From Mansonella perstans (Eukaryota > Nematoda > Chromadorea > Rhabditida > Onchocercidae): 64,000 bases of DNA. The DNA is taken from positions 1 to 64,000 of the forward strand of contig JBAMDO010000058.1 of assembly GCA_037074765.1 (NCBI GenBank), written 5' to 3'. The notes beneath the pieces were generated by a model. The model worked only from the letters and a program-made list of their open reading frames with translations, did not search any database and was not told where the DNA came from. The position numbers and the translations under genes were made by a program. This document shows positions 1-11,542 of this stretch, piece after piece (within the stretch, counting starts at the first letter, position 1; the number at the start of each line of letters is the position of its first letter).

Positions 1-590
1 TCTTTACAAAGGTAAGGCCTCTCGCCGGTATGAGTTCTCTCATGGACTTTCAAATTGTCTAAACGAGAAAAACTTTTGTAGCATATGTTACAAAGGTAAG
101 GCCTCTCGCCGGTATGAGTTCTCTCATGGACTTTCAAATTGCTTGACTGAGAAAAGCTTTCGTTACATATCTTACAAAGGTAAGGCCTCTCGCCGGTATG
201 AGTTCTCTTATGGCTTTCAAATAGCTTGAATAAGAAAAACATTTGTTACATCTCTCACAGCGGTGGAGCTTCTCACCATTAGTATTCTTGTGACGTTCAT
301 ATCTGTTACTTTCTTCTGACGTACCTTACACAGATTTTCCCTCCTATCTTTTTGTTCAGCACTCTTTTTTCTGCTTGTTGAATTCATTTCGTTCATTCCC
401 ATCGCTCTTACATTTATCTCTTCCGGTGATAAAATCCTTATCGCTGGTTCGAACCTCTCTATTTTATTTATTTCTTCCATCTTCCGCTTTTTCCAATGCC
501 TTTTAACTATCTCATTGATTGATATGTTCCGTAATTCCCCATTCAATAAACTTGACGACTTTGCTTTTTCCGGTTGTGCTTTCTCAAATG
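1..590 (-). pseudogene. C2H2 zinc-finger gene, copy 1, frameshifted and truncated
   Basis: Read on the minus strand, this matches the zinc-finger genes at 11543-12661 and 20012-20683: the same basic N-terminal region (residues NGELRNISINEI, then a KRHWKKRKMEE stretch) followed by TGERPY-linked C2H2 fingers that run off the left edge. Two single-base losses relative to the intact copies break the frame. One is near 298, just after the KVTDMN residues, where a C is missing. The other is near 215, in the linker before a finger's final histidines. After them the finger motifs reappear in another frame from about 200 down to 1. No full protein could be made without correcting both. Sequencing error is the alternative explanation, but two independent indels favour a decayed copy. 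The 3' end lies outside the window. Confidence 0.8.
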
Positions 591-1885
591 ATAGAAATTA
601 TCAATCTTGCATACCGTCAAAATTTTGAAATATTCGAAAAATCGTAGTGCTATGTTGTATTATTTAGGCATAAAATAAACTTACGATATTTTGAATATTG
701 CCAAGTTGTAGGAAGAAGAAGAAGAAATAGACGAAATGCATATCGATGAAGATAATTTCTCTGTGAATTCTGAAAAATGGAGAATTTCCTTCCGCTAAAA
801 TGATAACGGTTGTACACGCTAATCGAACTGACTGCAGTCGTTGCAAAGTGAAGTTTGCGCAAATTGCGTAGGCAAGGAATTTGATAGAAAAGTAATTTTA
901 TTAGAAAAAAGTGCTTCTTTGCATATTTACAATGAAATTCCAACATTTCCTGCAGAAATGAATGAAATAGAATTTACTGAATGAATTTGTGGACAAAAAT
1001 TTGACAGACACAACTGAATTACTTCTGTTAGGAATGTTAAGAAATGGATTATAAAGCACATTCAAATGGGAGTATACACATTGTGTATTGTTAATTCACG
1101 TCCTTTTGTATAAATATAATAGCTATCAATTTTTGATCCTTTATACAGAAAAATTTCATTTCAGTCGCTATATTTCATTGTTAAAAATAATTTATGCAAA
1201 ACAGCTTTAACATTTTTTGTACAATTTTATTTCAATCCGCTTCAATTTTTCCAAACTTTTGAAATTGAGGTGATATTATGGAGAAGGGAAAACTCATTGT
1301 TTACTTTTTTGAAAACTTTTTAATTTCATTTTAATTTATTTATTATCGTGTTTCTTTCATTCCTTCCAATTCCTTCTATTCTTTTCCATTCCTTTACTCC
1401 ACTTTGTTTTTCATTGTCAATTGCAAACTGAACAAATAATTAAATGCAAAAAATTACTTGAAAGAAAAGAACGGAGAATAAAGCATTAAATTGATTTTTG
1501 TTCTCATAACTACGAGAATTTTTATTTCAAAAATTTTCAATTTCAAATTTTTTCACTTAATTTACATCTTTCCCTGGTCATATGAGGTAAGAATCATTAT
1601 CCTCATTCCTTCGGCAACTTTTCATAGCAATTTCTGTCAATTCTTGAAACTGCTTCAACTCCTGTAATTTTTTCAATTAATATCGTTTTCCGTGGTTTCG
1701 TATTCGTAATGTTACGATTGTTGCCTTAACTTAAATCCATGAAACAGAGAAATTTCTGTTATATGTTGCATTGAACGCCTTGCCAAGTTTGGGTGCGGAC
1801 ACCTATCCATTCGTTTATCGTTGAGAAACTGATATTTCATCTTTTTTCAGCGCCACAGTCTCTTGTTGGAAGGGTGCTATGTTTG
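1..1885 (-). repeat. Zinc-finger duplicon, copy 1 (inverted)
   Basis: The whole stretch is the reverse complement of 10410 to about 12300. Homology is not limited to the zinc-finger region. It includes the 98-codon upstream reading frame (650-946 minus), the A/T-rich flank with the GGAATTGGAAGGAATGAAAG string, and the far end at about 1800-1885 matching 10410-10500. Single-base differences and small indels are scattered across coding and non-coding parts alike. Beyond the pseudogene the stretch holds no exon I can support. Confidence 0.85.
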
Positions 1886-2286
1886 ATTATTATCCAAATC
1901 AAGATTTTAAATCCTTAACACTGTTTCACTGATAATTTAAAATCTTTGTTAGCTGTTTTACTGATAGCTTTTACTGATAGTTATTCAAATAATAACAACT
2001 GATGCATACAAATCATAAATGCATAAATATCACAAAACAAAAAATCAAATGTTTGAAATCATTTTAACAAAAATTCAGGAAGTGATTTGTCATATCCAAG
2101 CGGATGACAACTCTATCTAATGTATGTCTACTGGAATAGTGTTAAATCACGGTTTTGAATTTGCCAAAATGATGCTTGGAATAAACGATTGCTCACTTTT
2201 GACATTACTACAGATCATTTGAGTTTGTTTAAATTTCGATTAAAAACGGATCAAGAAAGTATATATTAAATATGTATAAATCACCT
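1886..2286 (+). repeat. Short duplicon segment shared with copy 3
   Basis: This segment matches 18690-19110 in the same orientation, including TGATGCATACAAATCATAAA and the run ending AAAACGGATCAAGAAAGTAT. It lies outside the part shared with copy 2. No reading frame stays open in both copies, so it is treated as non-coding duplicated DNA. Confidence 0.75.
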
Positions 2287-2460
2287 TTCATTTTCTCTTC
2301 GTTGTTGCTAAGGCATCGATATATTTTTACATACGAAAACAAATGATGAATAGATGCGGTCTTCCCTTCTTGATAATATCACCTCAATATGAATTGAAAT
2401 AAAATTGTACGAAAATGTTAAAGCTTTTTTGCATAAATTATTTTAAGCAATGCAGTATAG
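2287..2460 (+). repeat. Truncated piece of duplicon 5' flank
   Basis: It matches 19165-19305 of duplicon copy 3 in direct orientation (GATAATATCACCTCAAT, then GCATAAATTATTTTAAGCAA) and stops abruptly at the TATAG at 2456-2460. The sequence then becomes a reversed TTI1 tail. The missing continuation of this duplicon piece is found, reversed, ending at 13483. Confidence 0.75.
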
Positions 2461-2585
2461 AAATGTCCAAAGCATATTGCAATGCTTCACAGCCTGAAAT
2501 TTTGCAAAATGCATCAAAAAGTTTGCTCTTATATGTGAAAGGAGATTTAAAGAAACCAATGATGAACCGGAAAATGTGATCGGTA
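2461..2585 (+). pseudogene. TTI1 last-exon copy, frameshifted
   Basis: It matches the coding exon at 24890-25020 on the other strand (SQPEILQNASKSL, then KETNDEPENVIG). One T is missing in the GCTCTTATATG string compared with GCTCTTTATATG in the source, which shifts the frame. The end reads GGTAAGTT where the source reads GGTTAAGTT, so the source's stop codon is a splice-donor-like site here. It is cut at its 5' side at 2461 and has no upstream exons, so it is a non-functional duplicate. Confidence 0.75.
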
Positions 2586-3120
2586 AGTTCCCAAAATTAT
2601 GTTAATTTGAAAACAAACTGTAATCAGAACTTTTAACGCTTGGTTTCAACATAATAGCTCCTACCTGTTTTATACTCTTCGTCACTTTGATTCCATTTTA
2701 TTCTTGAAGAGAACCAGTAGTTCAACTCAGTGATTCAGAATTTTATTGGTTATTGTCTGTTTTGTGTGAGAACTCTTTCGTCATTGTATTTACTGCTATT
2801 GTTCAATGTTAATAGTTTTATGTAATTGCATAAATAATATGAAAAAATACTTTAACCTGACATTCTGATTTCCGCTTTGAAGGATTAATTTTCAGTTAAT
2901 GCGATGATCAGTTCTGTCACCACCAAAAAATTTGTGTCAGTAACTTGTATCTCATGTTTGCATCATAGAATGTCGGGAAACCTTATTGGTTCCGATATTG
3001 ATTTTAAGATTTTGCGGTGAGTTAGTATCGTCCAAGGATGATCGTTCTTTGCTGAAGGTCATCAGAATAGTATTATGAGTGCGAAGCGTGAGATGGCGAT
3101 GGCTTCAGAAAATACAGAAA
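2461..3120 (+). repeat. Duplicated TTI1 3' tail, first half
   Basis: This is the reverse complement of 25022 down to about 23810, that is, the last TTI1 exon and its 3' flank, without the 550-bp LTR present at 24208-24757 in the source. Near 2713-2717 the unoccupied target (CCAGT here, ACTGG on the other strand) is present once. The copy carries many point changes. A short open stretch at 2969-3016 (ATG, then SGNLIGSDIDFKILR, then a GTGAGT donor-like site) is shared with the source, where the ATG reads ATA. Confidence 0.8.
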
Positions 3121-3122
3121 TT

Positions 3123-3312
3123 ATTGGAGATGAAGACGTGCAACGAAGGTAAAGAAACTGAAATTGAAAGGTTAATGGATAGATGAAATGAACTGGTTCT
3201 GAACAGTGTTTGGTTATAGATTGCATACAAAAAGACGGAAGTTGAAATTTTTTGATTGTTGAATTATCGAATTGCATGAAAAACTCTGCAGACAATAATT
3301 AATATCTCTTTA
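3123..3312 (-). repeat. About 200-bp repeat Q, copy 1
   Basis: Its reverse complement matches about 13950-14150 (GCAGAGTTTTTCATGCAATT, then GATGAAGACGTGCAACGAAG on the other strand). A 77-codon frame on the minus strand (3062-3295) is partly shared, but the differences between copies mostly change the amino acid, so I do not call it a gene. It directly follows the duplicated TTI1 tail. Confidence 0.65.
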
Positions 3313-3320
3313 AAGGGTTC

Positions 3321-3902
3321 ATTTTTATTTTTTGAAAAGTTTTTAAATGCCAACTCATATAATCTTTATTACAGTTTTTTTTTTATAAATTATTTTGGGG
3401 TGAAGTGTTTGTTGCTTCTTTTATCTGTTTTTCTTTTGTCACTTCTGATATTTTTTAAATACAATCCATGAGGAAAAATTGTAATGATTGTCGTTTGGGA
3501 ATATAATCCATCTATACAATGATTAGCAATTTATATTTGTAAGAGAGGAAAATATCGATAAAGTTTAAAATTTCTTTATGATATAAACAGCAGTTAAGAT
3601 ATGTTGCTTGCCTAAGTTTCATATTGTAATTAGGACATTCTGTTTATCTGTGCATTTATCTTTCTTAATCTTTCGTAATTCTTCATTCCAAACGTATCAA
3701 CAACAGACGATGATAAACAGGGAATGTGAATAGAATAATAAGGAGAATAGGCAGTGCAAATCGGACACATTGCTATGAAAAGTATTGAGATTCAATGAAC
3801 TCTTCCTAAATAACCTTACATTTTTAATTTATTTCATAACAAATTTTTAACTATTTATCTTTGCTAATTTCTTTAGCACACTGCTGAAAAAGTGGAAAAA
3901 GG
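3321..3902. other. Intergenic, upstream of the fasciclin gene
   Basis: I see no coding exon here. Just before the gene there is an acceptor-like TTTCTTTAG ending at 3876, followed by a 26-base leader to the ATG at 3903. This is consistent with a trans-splice or 5'-UTR acceptor, although no leader sequence can be seen in genomic DNA. Confidence 0.5.
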
Positions 3903-6900
3903 ATGATCATAAATTCATTCGTTTACCTTATCTTTGCATTGATACCATCACAAGTACAACCTCTTGTAAAATGGATTCAAATTGATGGCGAAGATTCTGG
4001 TATTGGACCTTTCGAAACTTTCTTATCCGAACTTTTTGGTATCGCACAGGTCAATTTTGTAAAGTTTCACTATGGGAAAGAGGAATTGCGCTATTCAACT
4101 TCACTGGTTTTACTTTGGATGTATTTAAGAGGTTATGATAACTATCATTTGGGAAGTAATGATTACAGTAGTTACAGAATCTCTACAGAACTGCTGTTTT
4201 TATGGATACTGTTACCGATGATAAGCAAACAAAAATCCATGAAGATTATAATGCTAGAAGTAACAAGGTCCAACTTTTTTATTTTATTAATATAAGTTAC
4301 TACTTAGCAGGTAAGATATAGTGCAACTGAAATCGGCCATTTCTTTCGGATCTTCGTTGAGGAGTTCAGTGATTATACACTATTGCTCCTCAGACAAATA
4401 AAAGACAATTGGAGTGGATGATAATTGCTTGAGAGTGAAATCCAAAAAATTTGCTTATTTGTTTTATAACTTTAAGCTTATAGATAAATGCAAAGTACAA
4501 GTGAATGTATTTTTTATTTTGGGATAATTCTCTCTGTCCTTACTAAAACCGAGCGGAAATAAATTTGAGGACATTTATATATTAATAGCCAAAATTGCAA
4601 TTATTATTACTTAGAACAAGCAATTAAAATCATTCAGTGGTAATTATATCAAATGACAAAAATACAAAATTTGTTGTTTTTCTGCCATATCTGCTTCTGA
4701 TTGTTTCTTATATAATACAAAAGTTTCCCTAGATTAGCTAATTTTTGTATACTTTAAGACAAATGGATTCTTGGAGCAAGTGATTCCTGTCCTGGACAAC
4801 AAAAAATGGTTCGCAAAGCAAAGAAACTTCAAAACGGAATTTAAAAAAGAAAATCCAACTTCCTATGAAAACAGTATTACAATCGAGTAAGTGTATATTC
4901 TATTTTGTTTAATCAAATGGAATATGGCGGGAATAAACTCGAATCATTAATCAATACCTTAATTCAAAAAACTCCTTTAAAATTTTTTGATTGATGTAAA
5001 ATTTCAGGGACAACTATCCACTTATGTTAGACCTTTTTTTGATAGAACTCCACTGAAAGAGAAACACTATAAGATTTGTGCATTTTCGTAAAATTCAAAT
5101 TAATACAGGCTTAATTTTTTCTGTAGGGCTGGTAAAGGACCGATTAGTGAAACAAATTAATTACATCTACGATTTCTCATACTATTCTGAGCGATTGTCT
5201 TTGTTAATTATGAGGCATCCATCTCCTTTAGTATTTCAGACAGAAAGAAGTGTAAAGCTTTACTCTGATGGGAAGGACATATCCTCATTTACATAAAGAC
5301 CTCTAAGAAAAATTCTATTAAAGTTATCGATATTTTGTATGATTGTTAATGAGCGTCTTTAGCTCAAATAAATTACAAATAATGAAATGTATTAAGCCGC
5401 ACAGTAAACTCTTCCGCTACTTAGTGCGATGCTTGCAAGTTTTTACGAAACATGTGCCATTTCACCGTTGATAATATCAAATAAAGACTGTTATTCGCGG
5501 AGATTTGGCTAACCTAGAAGAATACATTTGACTTTCAAGATTGGATTCATCATAATATAAGCCTTTGGATTTGAATGCTAATGCTTTGATGTATAAGGTG
5601 CTGGATAAAACTGAAGGTAACCAACCAATCATATCATCTATGTCATCTCAGCTTTCACATATATATCATTTTGTATCTAGGATCTGGGGAAAGCTATCTT
5701 ATATACGGTATTACGGGAACGAATTGAAAACAACTACATGTTGCATGGCAAAGATACAGTCGGTAAAAGTTGGGTATAGATCCAATGAAGGCAGGAAAAT
5801 AGCCTCTGAGGTAAATTGTTGGGAAGAATGAAATGAATCCTACCCATCTCTATATGTTCTGCTTTTCCAGCTATTCGAATGGTTTGAAACATTGAAGCCG
5901 AACAGTTGGGATATGTTTAAATTTCGACGATAAAAAGAAAACGCATAACATTTTGAAACAATAAGACATTTGTAATGGAATAATCCAAAACCTCCAAGTT
6001 TTTCACCGTCAATCGCGAATCTGTTTTAGCGATTCGAGAACTTCATTATTCAGGCAGCATGTTTGCGTACGTGAGAAGAAAGTGCCATTATTGTGGAAAA
6101 CTTCCGAATCATTATGTACATCGCATAAACGGGCAATCAGATGTGTTACGGGTGAAAGTAATGAAACTTTGATACGCATTGTTGAGTGTTGTGATGGATA
6201 TCACACATCAGATATCAAGAAAGGATGCACTCCGTGTATGTTGCATTTTTTGTTTTTTCGTTTATTTTCAGTCCGAATCTCTGATATACGACATTTCTTA
6301 AGCAGCACATTTATCTAATCGCAATATACGTACATTTTACTGGAAGAAATTGAGATAATCATAAAGTTATAACATCTTATCACATTCTTTAACAGTTTTT
6401 TAGACGATCCACCAAAGACTTTGAATGAGTTATTGCACGGTAAGAACATCTGCACAAAAGCACTGGAATTAAATGATACCAAATTTACAACTTTACTAAT
6501 ACCAGGCAACGAATCCTGCTCATCGGTATAAATATTTTGTTGTTGCTAGAAATTCCTTCTTAGAATATCTCTTTCTTTTTCCATAATCCAATTTGAAATT
6601 ATAACTGACTAAAGATCTGTCCTTGACAAAGTTCAAGGTATGAGAAAACTCATAATTTCTGAAGGGAATCGAAGATTTACGAAATCGTCTTTTTATTTTC
6701 TGTTACCCTTATTTGTCCAAGTTTTTTTAAAGACAATCTTTAAGCTATTTAAAGCTCTTATGGGTTTTTTACTTCATTCAACAGATATTCTATTGTCCAT
6801 GTCATTTTTAAGAATTTACTTTTGCAAAACTTTTCATGATATCATCCTTTATAAGTAACTTTTTTAAATATTTACTATTTCACCTTTAAGTATTCATTTT

Positions 6901-9900
6901 GAAGAATGGTACTGACAACAGGAATTGGGATGAATATGTCCTGGAACAACCATACCGAAGCTATGAAATGTTGAACTTACAAAAATTGCCGACACGAAAA
7001 CCAGGAGTTTTTGTTATTGTATCAAGAGATCCCGAACGAACAGATGACAAAGTGGGTATAGTTTACTTGATCTTTGAATCAGTAAATAATTCTTTCCGCC
7101 AAATTTTCATTAATTTTAATTTGTTTATTTAAGCGATTAAAAAGGGGTTAACTTTAGCGCTTCATCTTATACACCTGTTTATTTCACTTGATTTTACTCT
7201 ATTCAGTTAATTATGAATAATGTAAATAGCCTTTTTAAAGTCCAAGAATCAAATAATTTAAGTGCAATGAAATTATTATGGTGCTTATTCTTCGTGCCTT
7301 CTCTTGTTTCCGAGCCTATTTTCTGAATTTCAGCCTCTGTTAAACTGTGTCAAAATAGTAGATGAAGATCTGGAATGGAAAAATGGCATAGTGCAACTAA
7401 TACACGCACCTTTACCTAAACTAACAACTGAAACACTTCTTGACATCATTACAAGTGATCCGAATCTCTCTACCTTTAGTGCTTGTAAGTCTCTGTTAAC
7501 TCTTGCCAAAATAATCCAATTGAAGTTTCTTTATTTTTACTTGAAAAAGTAAAAAAATAAATAAAATCAAAATTGAGATGTAAAGTTTAAAGAATCCTTT
7601 TCAGTGCTAACTGATGATCTTCGTGAACGTCTTGCATCAAACAACGTCATTTCTACTGTATTTGCTTTTAGCAACGAAACATTCACATCTCTATCTTTAT
7701 CACTTCAAACACGTATGCTTCAAAAGAAAGGATGCGCGAAAAGTAAAACATATCATTCCCTAACATTGCATAATTTCTCGGTCTAAATTTGACGTAAATA
7801 TGGGATATTTTTATAGAATTGATTAAAGAACATATATACGATAGCATGTTATGTTTACCATTCAAGGAAAGCGATATAATATCAATCACTGGTATCAAAC
7901 ATCACTTTTATAAACAGGTGAAAATTACAATTTCATTTCAATCGTCTGGCAAATTACTGTAAATTAAATTCCTATGCAACTTATACTTCAAATCTTCATG
8001 AAAATGTGGATTTTAATTATAGTAGTAGTGATCAAATGCCGTTAATTGAGATTAGTGTAACTAATATTTAGCAAGATGGAAATAACACGAATTTCACTCG
8101 TCTGGATAATGGTCGAATTTTGAATACTGATCGGCTGGCTTCAAATGGTATCATTCATATCATCGATGATGTTATACTTTCAGAGCAATGTAAGTTTGAA
8201 TTTGGCTTTTATTTCATTGTTAATTTTAAAATGGCTCCATCGAAGAGCTTAAGGTACAGCATTTGCTTTTAAGAAGCTAAACTGGAAGCTATTGTCATAA
8301 ATCCAGCAACTGCTGTATGGATTTGGTTATGCTAGAGTTTACTGGAACATTGACAGACAAGTGAGACGATTACTAATTAAGAAGCGAATTATTTGATTCC
8401 TTCGTGTTTATCTTTTAAACATTACAGCTGCAATAGATTGGCGTGATCACTTAGAATTTCCCGACCGAGAATTTTTGGAAATCGTTGAACGCAATATTGG
8501 TTATGAAGACGAGCCACTGGCTGCTATATTTGTACCACCTAATGATTCTTTCCGTGTAAGAGTTTTTTTGTTATTGTTTTGCTTCAGTACTACTAATTAA
8601 TTAGATATTAATGATTACATGAAAGAGATTGCGTGATGAACATTTTTCCCTTACTTTTGATTAAAAATCGTTCTTTCTTTTAAATAAGAAGAAGGTCGTT
8701 TCAGAGTTCTTAAATTGTTTCACTCATCGTGTAAATCCTTATCTTCATTCTCTTTCTTCCATTTGTTTTCAATAATTTTAGAATTTGACAAATGAAAGGT
8801 CATTTGTTCTGAATCATATTGCCATAAACGATTCATGCATTACAAATAAACTAATTGAAACAGCATATGGTTCAAAGGTTAATTAACTTCTTAATTGCAA
8901 ACCACTTTATCATAAATTAGTATTTTTTTGGTTACTTTTAGATTAATATAAGGCTTTTCAAAATTTTTTGCCGCGATGGCTATGGAAAACCTTCCAGCCT
9001 TATAGATTTTTTTTGCAAATTCAGATTCCTTCATCGGTGAAATTTGCAAGACCGATGTTCGGATGCGCAAAAACAATAAAGCCACCTACGAAATATTGCA
9101 ACACGACGATTTATTCTATTGATGCTGTATGTTTTGAACTTCTGCGTATTATTTTATATTTTAATCATAATTATGTCTTGAAAATACTTAAAATTTTTTT
9201 TTTTAAAATACTCTAAATTCCTTTTAAAAAGTTAAAGTTTTTCATTAATATTCATTTGACTGAAAAGAAACTATGGCAAGCCGCTTCATAGTGAATTTTT
9301 TAAAATTTTGAAAATTTTTTGAAAGATAAAATACAAACGGATGGTAAAAGTAATGCGTTTATCCTTATTGATTAAATCGTTAAATCGAAAATCTAAGTTG
9401 AAGTTCGGAAATTTCTGTATAACTTCTTCCATTCAATTAAGAAAGTTGGACAGACCCTTCTTCCTCTTATCTCTCCCAGATTTTCTTACCTTTTGGTGGA
9501 AATTCAATTAAAATGCATGAAATTTAGCCTTTACCAAAGACTAAGAATACACTGGAGGAATTAATAACTAGTCGAAGTGAGTTTTCTGCATTCGCTTCGT
9601 TACTCAATAACAGCGACATCGATCTGGAGAACAACCGATTATACACCATCTTTCTACCTTCCGATGACGCACTGTCAAAAAATCAAATCCGAGCATTAAA
9701 GATGAATAAAACGTTGGCAAACGATTTTGTCCGCAGACATATTTTTGAGGGTAAATACTACAGGTTTAAATTACATTCTCTTTACAACTCCAATTTATTT
9801 GATTTTTCTGAACATTTACTTAATAGGATTGTTGTGTTCAAAAAATCTCCGAGTACGAACGAGTGATGGAGAGCTTCCTGTTTTTTTGAAAAATGTCAAA

Positions 9901-10257
9901 GGTGAATATTACGGTGGTCGTAGAATAGGCAACAAGGCAACACTTGGTGATATTCATTTACAGGTTAATAAACAAAAATCTTATTTGATTACTTTAAAGA
10001 ATCAGTCGAAAAGACTCTATCACATTAAGTAAGCAATTTTTTTGCGCTTACAACAATCCTTTAAATTTGTAGCTTCGTAATATTTGCATCCTCTAATCTG
10101 AGATGCTACAAATCTTTAGCTGATAATCAAATTTGTAATGCAGGACATGGATATGCTTGCTGTGAATGGTATTTTACATACATTGGAGAGTCCGTTGAAA
10201 AGTCAAACTTCACTCAAACAACATGACACACCATGCTCGGTTTTTGATTTCTTTTAA
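3903..10257 (+). CDS. Secreted EMI/fasciclin (FAS1) domain protein, periostin/TGFBI-like
   Basis: Probable extracellular matrix adhesion protein. Exon 1 (3903-4049) encodes a signal peptide (MIINSFVYLIFALIPSQVQP). Further exons that join in phase are 4178-4267, 4759-4886, 6054-6235, 6404-6525, 6905-7051, 7334-7484, 7605-7742, 7817-7917, 8072-8189, 8428-8555, 8782-8877, 9025-9126, 9528-9750, 9827-9963 and 10144-10257 (TAA). The 6054 exon is EMI-like: cysteines in CVREKK, SLCTS, IRC, then VECCDGYH and KKGC, as in periostin. FAS1 hallmarks follow: STVFAFSNETF, NGIIHIIDDVIL, LAAIFVPPNDSF, TIYSIDA, LYTIFLPSDDAL and VNGILHTLES, so at least three FAS1 repeats. Two joints are unresolved. Between 4886 and 5860 an in-frame TGA at 5054 interrupts the best frame, although exons at about 5137-5290, 5557-5618, 5780-5811 and 5872-5916 look coding. 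Between 8190 and 8427 one small exon cannot be phased. The N-terminal 200 or so residues match nothing I recognise. Confidence 0.8.
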
Positions 10258-10409
10258 TGCTTTTGTTTAATTTCCAATTTTAATAAACAGAAAATAAAAC
10301 AATTCAATAACAATGATAGCTTTGCATATGAAAATAGTGCAAGATAGCACACAGTAGCGAAATATTCAATACTTGAATACCCAAAAATTGAAAAAAAAAA
10401 AGTAGTTTT
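10258..10409. other. Short intergenic spacer
   Basis: Only 150 bp separate the fasciclin stop codon from the start of duplicon copy 2. It probably contains the fasciclin 3' UTR. Nothing else is visible. Confidence 0.4.
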
Positions 10410-11141
10410 ACACTGAACAAGAGATTGTGGCGCAGCAAAAAGATGAAATGCAGTAACTATCAGTTTCTCAACGATAAACGAATGGATGGATGCCCGCACC
10501 CAAACTTGGCAAGGCGTTCAATGCAACATATAACAGAAATTTCTCTTTTTGAAATAAAAATTCTCGTAGTTATGAAAACAAAAATCAATTTAATGCTTTA
10601 TTCTCCCGTTCTTTTTTTCAAGTAATTTTTTGCATTTAATTATTTGTTCAGTTTGCAATTGACAATGAAAAACAAAGTGGAGTAAAGGAATGGAAAAGAA
10701 TAGAAGGAATTGGAAGGAATGAAAGAAACAACGAATAAAATAAAATAAATTAAAATGAAATTAAAAAGTTTCAAAAAAAGTAACCAATGAGTTTTCCCTT
10801 CTCGATAATATCACCTCAATTTCAAAAGTTTGGAAAAATTGAAGCGGATTGAAATAAAGTTGTACAAAAAATGTTAAAGCTGCTGTGCATAAATTATTTT
10901 TAGCAATGCAATATGGCGAAATGAAATGAAATCATTCAGTATAAAGGATTAAAAATTGATAGTTATTATATTTATACAAAAGGATGTAAATTAACAATAC
11001 ACAATGTGTACACTCCCATTTGAATGTGCATTTATAAATCCATTCCTTAACAATTCCTAACAGAAGTAATTCAGTTGTGTCTGTCAAATTTTTGTCCACA
11101 AATTCATTCAGTAAATTCTATTTCATTCATTTCTGCAGGAA

Positions 11142-11438
11142 ATGTTGGAATTTCGTTGTAAATATGCAAAGAAGCACTTTTTTCTAATAAAATTACTTTT
11201 CTATCAAATTCCTTGCTTACGCAATTGGCGCAAACTTCGCTTTGCAACGACTGCAGTCAGTTCGATTAGCGTGTACAACCGTTATCATTTTAGCGGAAGG
11301 AAATTCTCCACTTTTCAGAATTCACAGAGAAATTATCTTCATCGATATGCATTTCGTCTATTTCTTCTTCTTCTTCCTACAACTTGGCAATATTCAAAAT
11401 ATCGTAAGTTTATTTTATGTCTAAATAATACAACATAG
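11142..11438 (+). other. Upstream 98-codon open frame of the duplicon
   Basis: It begins with ATG behind a strong acceptor (TTTCTGCAG) and contains a good internal donor (ATC|GTAAGTTTAT at 11404). The same frame is intact in copy 1 (650-946 minus) but loses its ATG and is interrupted by an 89-bp insertion in copy 3. It could be a 5' exon of the zinc-finger gene. The differences between copies 1 and 2 (R/H, L/W, H/R, I/T) are all replacements, which argues against strong protein selection. Confidence 0.35.
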
Positions 11439-11542
11439 CACTACGATTTTTCGAATATTTCAAAAATTTTGACGGTATGCAAGATTGATAATTTCTATCA
11501 TTTGAGAAAGCACAACCGGAAAAAGCAAAGTCGTCAAGTTTA

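Noticed and set aside
440..470. GGTTCGAACC string resembling a tRNA B box (also at 11630 and 20100)
   Set aside because: It lies in the coding frame of the zinc-finger N-terminus (RFEPAIR) and no A box or cloverleaf arms are present.
3062..3295. 77-codon minus-strand frame in repeat Q
   Set aside because: The second Q copy shares only part of it, and most differences change residues, so no protein constraint is evident.
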